Source: Tipula vernalis
Taxonomy: Eukaryota; Arthropoda; Insecta; Diptera; Tipulidae
Reading direction: 5' to 3'
NCBI GenBank assembly: GCA_958295665.1
Contig: OY282558.1
Coordinates: 187,404,015 to 187,468,014, forward strand
DNA: 64,000 nucleotides
A program made the translations under genes and the position numbers. Below are positions 1 to 11,303 of the stretch, piece by piece. How positions within the stretch are numbered: position 1 is the first letter of the stretch; each line of letters begins with the position of its first letter. The notes beneath the pieces are model-generated. The model saw only the letters and a list, made by a program, of their open reading frames with translations, had not been told where the DNA came from and did no database searches.

Positions 1-234
1 TATTTTAAATCAATATGGCGACCGCGCTTGTTTGATCAAGTTCATCACCAATACATAAGAAGCAAACAAGTATATGGAAATTTTTATTATGTATATCAAA
101 GCAATCCAGATTTTTTTATTATTTTTATTATAATATGAACGACGTCATTTCTCCTTACCCATTTCCGTTGCATTTTTATCGAATTACCCTCATATTCGAA
201 AAGTGCATAGCGCGCGGTAAGATGTTTACACATC
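1..234. other. AT-rich 5' flank, no gene seen
   Basis: This AT-rich stretch has no ORF of note. It does not match the first 123 bp of the provirus's 3' LTR (7221-7343), so it is either host flank or foreign sequence that replaced the missing U3 half of the 5' LTR. Confidence 0.5.
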
Positions 235-458
235 AATTATAAAAAATAATCATAATAAAATTGTCGTTGTCTGTTATTCGAACTTCCATAAATACCGTTC
301 GCTTACTAAACAACGTGTTCATAATTTTTAAATTGTACTAGCGTAAGCAAGTAGTCCACAAAATTGTGCTAAATTTATTTAAAAATAAAGTTCATTGTAA
401 TCTACAAGAAAAATAATGTGTTATATATCCCGCGACACCACAACTCGAAACATATAAC
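235..458 (+). repeat. 5' LTR, truncated (U3 half missing)
   Basis: Positions 235-458 match 7344-7567 almost base for base, including an AATAAA signal (384-389) and the terminal stretch ending CATATAAC. The sequence upstream of 235 does not match the first 123 bp of the 3' LTR. The left LTR therefore retains only distal U3, R and U5, which would remove much of the upstream promoter. Confidence 0.88.
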
Positions 459-476
459 TGGCGCAGTTAACGAAAG
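459..476 (+). other. Primer binding site
   Basis: TGGCGCAGTT directly follows the LTR. TGGCGCAGT is the start of the tRNA-Ser-type primer site used by the 17.6/297 group of errantiviruses; the match weakens after about ten bases. Confidence 0.7.
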
Positions 477-980
477 TGAAAATTATTTTTAAAAAATTAA
501 ATTTAGTGTGATTAAATCGATAAAAAGTTTAATTTAGTGTGATTAAATCGATAAAAAGTAATTAAGAAATTAAATTTATTGTGAAAAAAAAGACAAACTT
601 TTCGGACAAAAAGTGTTACAAAACTCAAAAAAAAAAAAAAAAAAAAAATTTCAATTAAATTCGGTGAAAATGAAAATCTTGCTCATTTTGGCTATAAGGT
701 AAATCATTTTTTTTATTATTCATATAATTAATCCTTTTTCCCTATACTATACTAACAATTGTGGAAAAGTTATTGAACCCAAGATTTAGAACTTGTAAAA
801 ATCTTTTATTTTCGTATACGTATGAAATTTACTAAAACGAAAAATCGCAATTTATCCGTATAAAACTCTATAGATAAAGTGCAAACGATTATAGAAATAT
901 AGATCGTATCGCGAAATCTTATCAAATTCTTTGACAACGCGATCCAAAATAAGTGAGCGGGTTATCACTAAATATTTTTT
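477..980 (+). other. Provirus leader (5' UTR)
   Basis: This is AT-rich untranslated leader between primer site and gag. It contains a 30-bp direct repeat around 500-560, an A-run near 628-648 and the short env leader exon at 670-698. No long ORF is present. Confidence 0.7.
670..698 (+). CDS. env: env leader exon (start of signal peptide)
   Basis: An ATG at 670 opens a short frame of almost entirely hydrophobic residues after one lysine, and stops at a good donor (AG|GTAAAT, intron from 699). It leaves two bases of a split codon. The candidate acceptor at 5633-5634 (TTATTGCAG) supplies the third base and continues in the env frame, so the phases agree exactly. Known errantiviruses make env from a spliced subgenomic RNA, and the sequence shows how this copy would supply the signal peptide that the downstream env frame lacks. 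Splicing itself is inference. Confidence 0.65.
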
Positions 981-1998
981 ATGGGACAAAATTCAAAACA
1001 AAACGACTTGACCAAAATTAAAGAACAGTTTGAAAGCGATTCAAATAAACTATCAGGATTATTAGAAAAAATTAAGTTAGAGCAAATACAAAATAAAAAC
1101 CTCCAAAAATTAAAAATGGCAAATATTAAAGAAATTTTAGAAATTTTCGACGTAGATAAAATTACTAAGAATATTTTACCCTACGATGGAAGTAAAACAG
1201 ACTTAGTACGATTCCTAGATTCTGTAGATAATACGATTCAAATTTACCGAAATTTAGACAAAAATTCGGAACATTATAAAATCATAGTATCTAACATTAG
1301 AAGTAAAATTATAGGCATAGCTAGTAATTCTTTAATAACACATAATGTAAATACAACAAATTGGAAAGAGATAAAAGAACATTTAGTGAATAAATATGCT
1401 GATAGCAGAGACGAATCAAACTTACAGTTTGAACTATACAGTCTCGTCAGAAATAATTTATCACCTCAAAATTTGTTCGATAAAATCCAAAATCTGTTGT
1501 AGTAAGGTCATTAATCAAGTCAAGCTTCACAACGATAATCAAGAAATTATCGCTCATCAAATTAAACAATACAATCAAGTTGGTTTAACAATTTTTACCG
1601 CAGGTCTAAAAGAACCTCTAGGAGGCAGAATTAGATCTATGCAACCTAAAAATCTCATAGAAGCACTTGAATTTATTACTAAGGAGCAAAACATTAACAA
1701 ATTAAAATATAACAACCAATCAACAAATAGTAATTACTCGTATAATAACAACAACAAAATCAAACAAGAATCTTATAAAACTACGGAAAATAATAATACC
1801 AACAATCAAAAATCAAGTAACAACAAAAATTACAGCCCCAACTATAAACCAAACTATACTCCTAATATTAAGAAATTTCAAAATAATTACATGAACAACA
1901 AATCGCCGGAAACTAATGATAATACCCAAACCAAAAGAGAAATTAAAACCGAACATTTTAACATTGAGACGGAAATCAATGATGAGATTTTTAATTAA
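981..1998 (+). pseudogene. gag: gag, frameshifted
   Basis: Gag is the structural polyprotein that forms the particle. The first frame runs from ATG 981 to a stop at 1502. The matching continuation lies in another frame (about 1500-1998), so one frameshift near 1495-1505 splits the gene. The second part contains the gypsy-group motif FTAGLKEPLGGRIRSMQP and then an Asn/Lys-rich basic tail. No CCHC zinc knuckle is present, as is usual in this clade. The end of gag overlaps the protease frame (1916-1998), consistent with the normal gag-pol frameshift. As it stands, no full-length Gag can be made. Confidence 0.88.
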
Positions 1999-4900
1999 TA
2001 GCCTTGGAAAATCTACTATATTCAATATAGAAAACATATCTAAACTACCATTTATAACTCTGTCAATCGACAAAAAAATCCTAAAATTTCTTATCGACAC
2101 GGGGGCCGATAAATCGTACATCAGCCCTGATGTCGTAGACAAAAACTTTCGAACACCTACTGATTTAAATATAACCAGTTTGTTCAACTCTACCACTATT
2201 AATGAAAAACAATCATAAAATTTAACGAATTCAACCACCCTATAGAATTATTTATACTAAAATTTCATAAATTTTATGATGGTCTAATAGGCTACGAAAA
2301 CTTAACAAAGCTTAACGCTAACGTTTTATTAGAAACAATGCAATTAAAAAGCCCCAATTTCTCACTAAAATTACACGACAAAATACAGTCATGTATCAAA
2401 CCATTCTTCTTAAACGCTCTGGAATAAGTAATAATAAGAGCACCAGTTTCAATAAAAATCTGTGAATTCTACATTAAACCAATAAAAATACAAGAAGGAG
2501 TTTACATCCAAGAAGGGATTTACAAAACTCATTCACCACACTTGGCATACGTAGAAATAATCAATCAATCAAATAACAGTAAAGAAATTTTCTTAATTCA
2601 ACCAATAATTGTCGAAGAACTGAATCAATATCATGAAATCAATTTTCATACATCCCAGGAACAAAATTCCATCCAAAATATTGAATCTAAACTAGATCTA
2701 GCTAATCTAAATAGGGAAGAAAAAAAAGAAATCGTAAAACTTTGTAATAAGTTCGAAGATACTTTTCACGACGATAAAAATAAGTTAACATTCACACATA
2801 ATGTCAAGCATAAAATTGATCTTAATAATGAAAAACCAGTACATGTCAAACAATATCGACATCCTGAACACCAAAAAAGTGAAATAAAAAACGAAATCAA
2901 CAAACTACTATCAAATGGAATAATACGTCCTTCATATTCACCTTGGAGTAGCCCAATATGGTTAGTTCCAAAGAAGAGCGATTCCCAGGGTAATAAAAAG
3001 TGGTGTCTCGTAGTCGACTATCGCCAACTCAATAGCCAAACGATAGACGATCGATACCCACTCCCAAATATTTCAAATATACTAGACAAACTTGGAAAAG
3101 CTAATTATTTTTCCACTATCGATCTTGCGGCGGGTTTTCACCAAATTCAAATCCACCCAGACGATATATCAAAAACAGGGTTTAGTGTCGAATCAGGACA
3201 CTATGAATTCTTAAGGATGCCCTTCGGTTTGAAGAATGCTCCGAGCACTTTTCAACGAATCATGGACAATATCCTTGGAGAATTACAAGGGAACCACGTT
3301 CTGTGCTACATGGATGATATTATCGTGTTTTCCACTAGTTTACAGGAACACATTATAGACCTTCAAAAAGTATTTATAAAATTGCGCAACGCAAATTTAA
3401 AAATACAACTAGACAAAACGCATTTTTGTCAAAAACAGATTGGATTTCTCGGGCACATAATTACACCCGAAGGCGTCAAGCCAAATCCATCAAAAATTGA
3501 AGCTATAAAAAATATTAATCTACCTAAAACCCAAAAAGAAATAAAATCATTTCTTGGCTTAATTGGTTACTACCGAAAATTCATCAAGGATTTCGCAAAA
3601 ATAACCAAGCCACTAACAAGTTGTCTAACGAAAAAATCAAAAATTGTAATTGACGACAATTACAAAAATTGTTTCGAACAATGTAAAACATTACTAACGA
3701 ATGAACCAATTTTAAAATACCCTGATTTCGAAATTCCTTTTACGTTAACAACCGATGCAAGCAACTTCGCCATAGGAGCAATCCTTAGCCAAGGTGAAAT
3801 AGGTAAAGATTTACCTATAGCATATGCATCGCGTACACTATCAAAAACCGAGACAAACTATGCGACTATCGAGAAAGAACTCCTAGCCATAGTTTGGGGT
3901 GTAAAATATTTTCGGCCATATTTATATGGAAGAAAATTTAAGATAGTCACAGATCACAAACCGTTGGTATGGTTATTTAACGCCAAGGATCCGACGAGCA
4001 AAATCGTCAGATGGAGACTTCGGCTCGAGGAGTACGACTATGAAATCCTGTACAAGAAAGGAACCTCGAATACCAACGCAGATGCTCTATCTCGTATAGA
4101 AATTAACGAATGTTTAGCAAATAAAAAATTCAAATATCCCGAAACAATAGATTCGATAAAACAAATAAATTCAAATGAATATTCTAAACCCGTAGAAAAT
4201 TCACTAGGTACCCAAGTCAGCAAAGACAATAAAAACAAACCACACGAAATTAACATGTTACAACTCATAGAAAATTTTGAAACTCTGGATATTAGCGAAC
4301 CCATGGATAAAATAGTTAATATCCCTGAGACATTAACACCAATAAATAACTTCAAACGTCAAATCGAAATTCTAGTCGACGAGGATTTCGAAACGATAAA
4401 TGAAAGATTTAAAATAAAATTCAGCAAATACAAACAATATACAATCAGGAAAAAGAAATATACACCTGAAGATATTAAGTATTTAGCGGAGAAATATATT
4501 AATAATACCATCTCAGCAATTAAAACTGATAATGAAACAATTAAAATATTCAACGATTATTTCAAACAAAATCCAAATTTAAAAATAGTCAGATCTAAAA
4601 TCTCACTAGAAGATATCACAGATCATGACAAACAGCAAGAAATAATCAAAACAACTCATATACCATATCATAGAGGTATAATCGAGAATTTTGAAAAAAT
4701 AAAAAAGTTTTATTTTTTCCCTAATCTAAAGCAAAAAATCACTAGATTTGTGAACAATTGCGATGTTTGTAAACTCAACAAATATGAGCGCAAACCTATT
4801 AATCTCAAATTTCAAATTTCCCCAACACCAAACGGACCAATGGAAATACTCCATTGCGATACCTTCGTGTTGAGATCTAAAACATTCCTTACGATTATGG

Positions 4901-5685
4901 ATAAATTTTCCAAATTTATCTCCATTTTCGAATTGCCTAATCGGAAATCTCAAACCATAATCAGAATGTTTAGACATTTTTTCTCTCGAGAAGGAATCCC
5001 AAAGCAAATGACAATAGATTCAGCCACGGAATTCAACTCAGAAATATTCAATAATTTTATGAGTATGCACAATATAGAATGGCATACAACCACAGCTAAG
5101 TCATCTACAGGAAACAGTCCTATAGAGCGAGTCCATAACACCTTAACGGAGTTAGTAAGGATAATTCATAGCGAAAATAAAGATATGCCAATATACGAGC
5201 TAATGGATGAAGCAACTTTTGCATATAATAATTCAATTCATAGTGCAACAAATCTCACACCATTCGAATTACACAAAGGGCATATAATTATAAAAAATAT
5301 TCCAGAAAATTTGCCAGCACAATCGGACGAATTTCTAGAAACAATTCGTAAAAAATACCAACAAGTCGCAAAATATATTGCACAACTTCAATTACGAAAT
5401 AAAACAAAAAATATTAAAGCACTCAACACTGAACGTGATGAGCCAAGACAATTTTTCGAAAACGAAAAGATATTTGAAAAAACTACAACTAGGGACAAGT
5501 TAGTTCCAAAATACATAAAACATGTAGTTGAAAAAAATAATGCAGTAACCGTAGATACTAATAAACGAAGAGTTCACAAACGTAAAATACGAAATTGTAA
5601 CAAACACATCAATAAAGACAACATCTTATTGCAGGATACTCCTGGATGCTCAAGGTCAAACGATAGAACACTTCGACCTCAGTAA
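1916..5685 (+). pseudogene. pol: pro-pol: protease, RT, RNase H, integrase
   Basis: The protease frame (1916-2218) has the active-site motif LIDTGADKSYI. It ends at a stop, and homologous coding resumes in another frame from about 2221, with an in-frame TAA at 2425-2427 and then an open stretch to 5685. This stretch holds RT (fingers/palm with RLPFGLK-like context and catalytic YMDDIIVF near 3307), RNase H (TDASNFAIG near 3753), an HHCC zinc domain (RG...CDVCK near 4680-4780), and the integrase core with D, D and E in CDTF, TIDSATEF and SPIERVH. There are at least two lesions, both in the protease-RT connection. The RT-to-integrase part is otherwise intact. Confidence 0.92.
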
Positions 5686-7273
5686 CGGAAAAGGCGTACT
5701 AGCTCTCCAACAAGGTAAAACCAGAATAATAGAAGCTTATTCAAAATTATTCCATATTATCGAATTATCCGATATACGAAATAATGTAAACCAAATCAAT
5801 AATACCTTCAACGAAATAGTTCAAATGATGAATCATCTAAAAATTAGAGATATACAAGCAGTAATAGCGGAAAGAAGAATGAAAAAATTAGATTCCTCAC
5901 TGTACAATATATTGCCCAATACCTACAAAAGTAGAAGCAAAAGAGGACTATTTAACCCTTTAGGAAGTTTTATAAAAGCAATAACAGGAAATCTAGATCA
6001 AGAAGATCTTACTGACATTCAATCATCAATAAAAAAGCTAGATAATGGTCAATACGAACTTATCGATAAATACAATGATCAAATTAAAATAAATAATCAA
6101 TTAATAGATCAAAACATTTTATTAACAGAACATATTAATAACCTAACTATAAAAATGAACACATGGATAAAATCAGCATCCATAGCTAGCAAAAATTTAA
6201 CAGAAGGAACATTTTTAAACCAATTATTTTTACAATTGTTCGACCAAATAGACATAGTTCAGGATCAAATAGACGAAGTTCACGAAATTTTAACTTTTTC
6301 TAAAATTAACGTAATTAGCAGACACATACTTGACAACGAGGAAATGGAATACGTAACGTCAGAATTCGATAAAGATAATTTAAAAATTAGTTCGGAAGAA
6401 CAAATTTATTCTCTTTTAAAAATAAAAGCATTTTACAATAATACTGACTTAGTAATAATCATAGAGATTCCACAATTTACTAACGAAACTTTTAACATGT
6501 GTAAAATCCAAACATATCCAGTAAAAAACCAAATTATTAACCAACCTTATAACTACATAATCCTAAACTCCAATAATTATATGGTAATAAATAACCTTTG
6601 CCCAACAATCGAGCAAATATTCATATGCGAGAAACAACAAATCTACCCAATAACCGGACACTGTATACCAGAGTTATTGAACAATCAAAACACGAGCTGC
6701 ACAACACAATACATGGAGCCAGCTGAAGAAGTCAAACAATTGGACGATGGATACCTTTACATATCATCACCTGAAGAATTATCAATTACATCAACATGCA
6801 ATATGAAACAAGCACGAGTTAAAGGAATAAAACTAATCAAATATTCGCAATGCATAATCAACGCAAACAATAAAATATATTCCAACACAAAAACTCAACG
6901 CAAGCAGAAACTAACATTAATACAACCTTTGGACAATATCAACATAAATTTAACAACACAAGAATTTATCGATCTACCATTATTAACCGAGCAAACTATT
7001 CACAAATTGGATAGAATAGACAACAGAAGCAAATATATTCAAATTTACCAACATTCGATCGTTGCATTTACAATAACCATAATTTTAATTATAATACTAA
7101 TTATTTTGTTTATTCACAGAAGAAATAAACAAACTTTCAAGAAATTTATTCTTCCAAAACTAATAACAACCCATAGGGATGGTTCAGAAGTCGAGGACAA
7201 CTTCAGTCTTCCAAGGGAGGAGTTATGTGTCATTGCCCCACAGCTACGAAGAACCACATCGATGGAAACATAG
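5635..7273 (+). CDS. env: env, F-protein-like membrane fusion glycoprotein
   Basis: The frame is open from the acceptor at 5634 to the stop in the 3' LTR; the first ATG is at 5825 (482 codons from there). About 40 residues after that ATG is a furin-type site, RSKR, followed by the glycine-rich hydrophobic start typical of baculovirus F and errantiviral Env (GLFNPLGSF). Long helical, Asn-rich segments follow, then several cysteines, one transmembrane segment near residues 410-432 and a basic cytoplasmic tail. This family mediates membrane fusion. The upstream codons and the missing signal peptide suggest the spliced form begins with the exon at 670-698. It is the only provirus gene without a visible lesion. 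The last 53 nt lie in the LTR, as in some relatives. Confidence 0.9.
7213..7220 (+). other. Polypurine tract
   Basis: AAGGGAGG directly precedes the AGTTA that starts the 3' LTR. AGTTA is a common first pentamer of errantivirus LTRs. This is the expected plus-strand primer. Confidence 0.7.
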
Positions 7274-7568
7274 GCATCGGTTACAAAAATAGAATAAGCA
7301 AAATAAAATTACAAAAAATAATAAAGTAGAATAAGCAAAATAAAATTATAAAAAATAATCATAATAAAATTGTCGTTGTCTGTAATTCGAACTTCCATAA
7401 ATACCGTTCGCTTACTAAACAACGTGTTCATAATTTTTAAATTGTACTAGCGTAAGCAAGTAGTCCACAAAATTGTGCTAAATTTATTTAAAAATAAAGT
7501 TCATTGTTGTCTACAAGAAAAATCATGTGTTATATATCCCGCGACACCACAACTCGAAACATATAACT
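7221..7568 (+). repeat. 3' LTR (348 bp)
   Basis: It begins AGTTATGTGTC after the polypurine tract and ends CATATAACT. It contains two tandem 37-bp copies (7291-7327 and 7328-7364) starting AGAATAAGCAAAATAAAATT, and a poly(A) signal at 7493-7498. The last 225 bp match the 5' LTR. Confidence 0.85.
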
Positions 7569-7969
7569 ACCTATATGAGGTTTCTACGGCTGAAATGGTC
7601 ATTTTCACATTTCCGGAAAATGTTTTGGAGAAGTAGGTTAGAAAAGCCGCTTAGAAAATTAAAATCTGAAAAAAAGCTCGTAAATGATATTGTGAAAGGT
7701 TGGAATATTTTAGACATGATACACAGGGAGGCAACACAATCAGAAGACAAATATATTTATTCAGAAGCGGCCCCTTTATCAATAATATTAATGCGAAAAT
7801 CAACCTTATCGCATCTAAATTTTAAAAACACAATTGTATATGCAATAGGTAGTCTAAACCATCATGATTATTTTTTTTATGATTATTGATAGCGGTAGGT
7901 AGTATGGAAGAAATAGATAACCTTTTGGGTTTGTATTTTTGGTTGTTCCAAATTTCAGAATGTGATATT
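7569..7969 (+). other. Flank with unassigned open frame
   Basis: An open frame of about 105 codons follows the LTR and encodes a basic, Lys/Leu-rich stretch (for example LEKPLRKLKSEKKLVND). I recognise no family. A candidate splice acceptor (AATTTCAG) near 7960 precedes the split frame that follows, so both could be exons of one decayed gene. Confidence 0.3.
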
Positions 7970-8051
7970 TTGTAATGCTCAAACCCGCCTTAAACGGAAA
8001 ATCGAAGTACAACTGAAATCAAATACCTACCGTTTTCCTGATGAAGAACTA

Positions 8052-8264
8052 CCGTAAAATGGGGTGAATAGAAACACTTTTTAAGTTTGCAGGCATGTAG
8101 TTTTAAGAGGATACATGTTTTAATAATCCAAATTATTTTAAAATGTGAGTAATGGTCTAGTTAACCCTTCCTAAATTAGTTTGGTTTTTTAAAGATCAAT
8201 ATGGCGGTCTTTTTTTATAAAACGCCCCTGTTTCTATTCACCTGCCATTGGGGTGAAGAGAAAC
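8052..8264. repeat. Left TIR and subterminal inverted motif
   Basis: The terminal repeat is at 8052-8075. A second, imperfect palindrome at 8230-8264 is made of the same motif in both orientations (GTTTCTATTCACC, then GGGGTGAAGAGAAAC). Confidence 0.8.
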
Positions 8265-8460
8265 AGTCATAGATTTTAAAGGTTTTTTCTATTCCGATAG
8301 TTCGTCGGTTATCTAAACATTGGTTATGATAAGAAAAAAAAATTTTTTTTAAACGATAAAAAATAATTTCAAACTTTATTTGTATAATAATTCATTAAAC
8401 AATAAAACCTCAACACTCTACAGGTAGATTAAGTTTACCAACCACGTGTCCAAAGTCCAA

Positions 8461-10133
8461 CTAAGCAATGTCTGGCACGTCCGGCAGTCCATGACTAAGT
8501 TCAGGGAAATCATTAGTTATCCTCGGCCGATAAAACTTACCTTTAAAACTATCGTCGATGATTGATTTTACTAGTCCTATATATGGTTTCTTATTAGAAG
8601 ACGAAGTTCCAAGATTATGGTTATTTACATAAAAATTAACTATTAGCCAATCTCCTGGCCTTATTTCTTCCTTTTTAATTGGATTGGGATAGGTTTGCTT
8701 TCCAGTTCCAATGGAAGACACCTGTTCATCATATTCATCAATTGAATCATTTTCCAAAATATTTATTGAAGAATCTGTGTCGTGGAGGCTCATTTGGCCC
8801 GAACATTCAGAGCTGTCTGACTCAGTTGCCACGACGCTTTTGCCAGGAACAACTTGAATTCTACTCCTCTTTTTCCGAATAGGTTTTGCGGTTTCCTCGT
8901 ATCTGATTTTCTTAAGATGTTCAACAAAACTTGCATCCAAACTATCTGTTTGAACCGTGGTGTCCCGGGCTGAAGGTAACCTCTCTAATACTGCCGTTCT
9001 ATCAAGAGGGATGATCTCACATTTTGTAAAGCCTGATTTGATATTATTGGATCCCTGTTCAACAATCATGGTCATCAATTCATTGAGCAATCGAGGGAAC
9101 TTACCCTTGGGCAAAGCCACCTCGCGACTGCCAGGTCCACTTTTCAATTTCTCGAGAATTTTCCGCCAAGATACTTTTAATGGATGGAAAAATGCAACAT
9201 CCAGAGGTTGAGTTAAATGTGTGGAATTTAATGGAATAAACACCATGTGAATTTCATTTTCATTGCACAACTTGATGGCGTCGACTGTTAAATGTGAGCT
9301 CAAGTTATCTCCAAACAATATTCGTTTGCCTGGTTGCTTTTTTAAATAAGGGGTGGCAATTGATACAAGCTAATCTTTGAAACAATATCTATCGAACTAT
9401 CCTGATTTTTTCGGTTGTATCTGGTTCCTTTAAGCCCTCCTTCCGTCCATGACTGATATAAATGAACAGCCTTATAAACAACATAAACAGGTATATTGTA
9501 CCATCACCTACGGCACTAAACATAACCGATATTGAGGATTTGGTGCTGTTCATTAACCTCTCGGGATACTTCCAACCTCTTTTGCAAATAATTTTTTTTT
9601 CTATCCGGGTCATCACTTAAGTTTGTTTCGTCATAATTTATTATATTTTGTAATAGTACACCCTCAAGTTCTCCTTGTAATCTGTTAAAGTATTCATTTA
9701 TAATTTCTGGTGAAACAGCAGCCCGATTTCTTTTTATGTTTTCGCAAAACCGATACGAGAGTTCTTGCTTGTGTCATCTCAAAAAAGAGTAGACGAATTC
9801 TTTGCCGGATAAATTATCCTTAAATTTCTTCACTTGTTTTCCTTGCCTGTTCAAAAATTCTTATATAATCATTCGCAACGTTATTGTATCAATGGGATAA
9901 CCCCACTCGGAACAAATTATCAATCTGTTTACAATAATTTTTTCATCACTTTCGCTTAAACAATTTTACCCACCCTGACGTTTTATGGTATCTCCTTTTT
10001 GTAAATGGCGATATATTACAGAATGGTGTATACCATACTTCTCCGATGAATTCCTTTATGGCATATTGTTATATTTATCATCATCAACTGCTTTGTGAGG
10101 TTTTGCACTCTTGGACTTGTATTCCCTAGGCAT
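8461..10133 (-). pseudogene. pogo/jerky-type transposase (HTH + DDE_1), broken
   Basis: The start is probably the ATG at 10133-10131 (MPREYKSKSAKPHKAVDDDK), followed by a helix-turn-helix region with SEKYGIHHSVIYRHLQKGD. A stop and frameshifts interrupt it before the catalytic part. The first catalytic Asp lies in NYDETN (about 9622-9640), the second in FGDNLSSH and the third in THLTQPLDVAF, both in the last open piece (8461-9318). That piece ends in a variable acidic and basic tail. D-D-D spacing and the FGDN.SSH motif are typical of DDE_1 (pogo/Tigger/jerky) transposases. It cannot encode active enzyme. Confidence 0.88.
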
Positions 10134-10248
10134 TTTAATGATCTGCACCAACTAATAAACCAAATATATAATATAATTACCAATAGTAATCAACATATTC
10201 ATTAAAATTAAATATATTTACTAATTTTAAAGTAAGAAACACATGGTG

Positions 10249-10691
10249 AGGTGAATAGAAACACGATTCCCGTTGTGATTCTATTCACCCCATACTTTAA
10301 AATTCTAGGCATTAAATTACAACAAAAAAAAAAAAGGAATAACGGTAAATATTAATTAAAAATTCAACTTAGAATGTAATAATAAGACATAATTTCACAA
10401 CTTACCTTAATTTTATTTGATTTTACACAAAAAAACAATGAATTACCGTTAAAGTTTTTTTATGTAATTTTCTGACCTAAAAATTATTACTAATTTGTAT
10501 GACTATTATACCTAAACTGCAGGTGTTCAAAATAAGATAAATTGTTTTTTCGACTTTTGCACTCTCCACCAAGTTAAAAAAATCATCCGTTAAATTTTTT
10601 ATTTTGTTCATTATGAAAAATAATCTATTTATATAATTTTTATAGTTTTGTTTCTACTCACCCCGCTGTTTCTATTCACCCCATTTTACAG
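10249..10691. repeat. Right TIR and subterminal copies
   Basis: Motif copies occur at 10249-10264 and 10275-10292 (opposite orientations), 10650-10664 and in the terminal repeat 10668-10691. Repeated subterminal motifs are usual transposase-binding sites; that role is inferred here. Confidence 0.75.
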
Positions 10692-10824
10692 TAAATGAAC
10701 AGTCAAAAAATATTACGGATGATCCCGATCAAACGGATCTGGGAGCCACACCATTTTACCAGAGGTATAATTCAATTTATAAGTCTGTATTGGAAAATTT
10801 GTCCCACCATGATATAACAAAGGG

Positions 10825-11303
10825 AAAATAGTTATTTATGGTACTAGTGAGCAAAACGAGATATTATCCATGAGGGATAAGTTTGTCCCACGAGGCGATA
10901 GCCGAGTGGGGCACTATCCCGAGTGGATATTATCTCTTTGCTGACGAGTGGCATACAACGGTTTATCCACTTTTGTTGAAATAAATTTCGTAAATTAATA
11001 AGAAATAGTTCCATTTTGTGTTTTCACACTGGAGCATTGAATTTTGAAATACATTTTATCATAGTGACCGTTGTTTAAATTGTCATGGTGTACTTTAATT
11101 TAACTAATTTTTGGGATATAGTTTTTCATTCAATTTGACTACGAATAATTTTCCAATGACTACTCAACATTTTGTGATACCAAATATAACTCACGTTGCC
11201 CCTAGCAGCGTGGGTTATACAATAACAATGGGTTATTTTACATTTTCTTTATTTGAAATCAGCATAGTTATCGGGCTATTATATATCAAAAGTGGATAAA
11301 ACA
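10825..11303 (+). repeat. Hairpin-rich dispersed repeat, copy A
   Basis: This ~480-bp block recurs in opposite orientation at 50690-51175. It runs from GAAAATAGTTATTTATGG to CAAAAGTGGATAAA. Internal inverted repeats include the arms around CCCACGAGGCGATAGCCGAGTGGG, an inner TTATCCACTTTT pairing with the terminal AAAAGTGGATAA, and a stem near 11195-11220 (CACGTTGCCCCTAGCAGCGTG). It has no coding capacity that I trust and is best described as a non-autonomous, foldback-like element. Confidence 0.75.

Larger units (their letters stand above)
235..7568 (+). mobile_element. Errantivirus-type Ty3/gypsy provirus with env
   Basis: The order is partial 5' LTR, tRNA primer site, env leader exon, gag, protease-RT-RNase H-integrase, env, polypurine tract, 3' LTR. 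This is the layout of insect errantiviruses (gypsy/17.6/297 group). The 224 bp shared by the two LTRs differ at four positions by my count, so insertion was fairly recent, yet gag and pro/pol already carry frameshifts and stops. Only env is unbroken. No target duplication can be read because the 5' LTR edge is missing. Confidence 0.93.
8052..10691 (-). mobile_element. pogo-like (Tc1/mariner superfamily) transposon
   Basis: The 24-bp terminal inverted repeats (8052-8075 and 10668-10691) differ at one base; they begin C(C/T)GTAAAATGGGGTG. A TA dinucleotide flanks each end, as expected for this superfamily. The element is 2640 bp and carries one broken transposase on the minus strand, plus several extra copies of the GGGGTGAATAGAAAC motif near both ends. 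Confidence 0.9.
7970..10831 (+). pseudogene. Unknown ORF split by the pogo-like insertion
   Basis: Removing the transposon with one TA leaves an uninterrupted frame from about 7970 to 8051, continuing at 10694 and ending at TAG 10829-10831. The part before the insertion includes YRFPDEEL and the part after includes DDPDQTDLGATPFYQRY. The frame is short (about 70 codons), acidic after the junction, and ends exactly where the hairpin repeat begins, so that repeat may have truncated it. I do not recognise the protein. Confidence 0.45.

Noticed and set aside
11111..11299. 62-codon frame in the hairpin repeat
   Set aside because: Not conserved in copy B; the block is non-coding.
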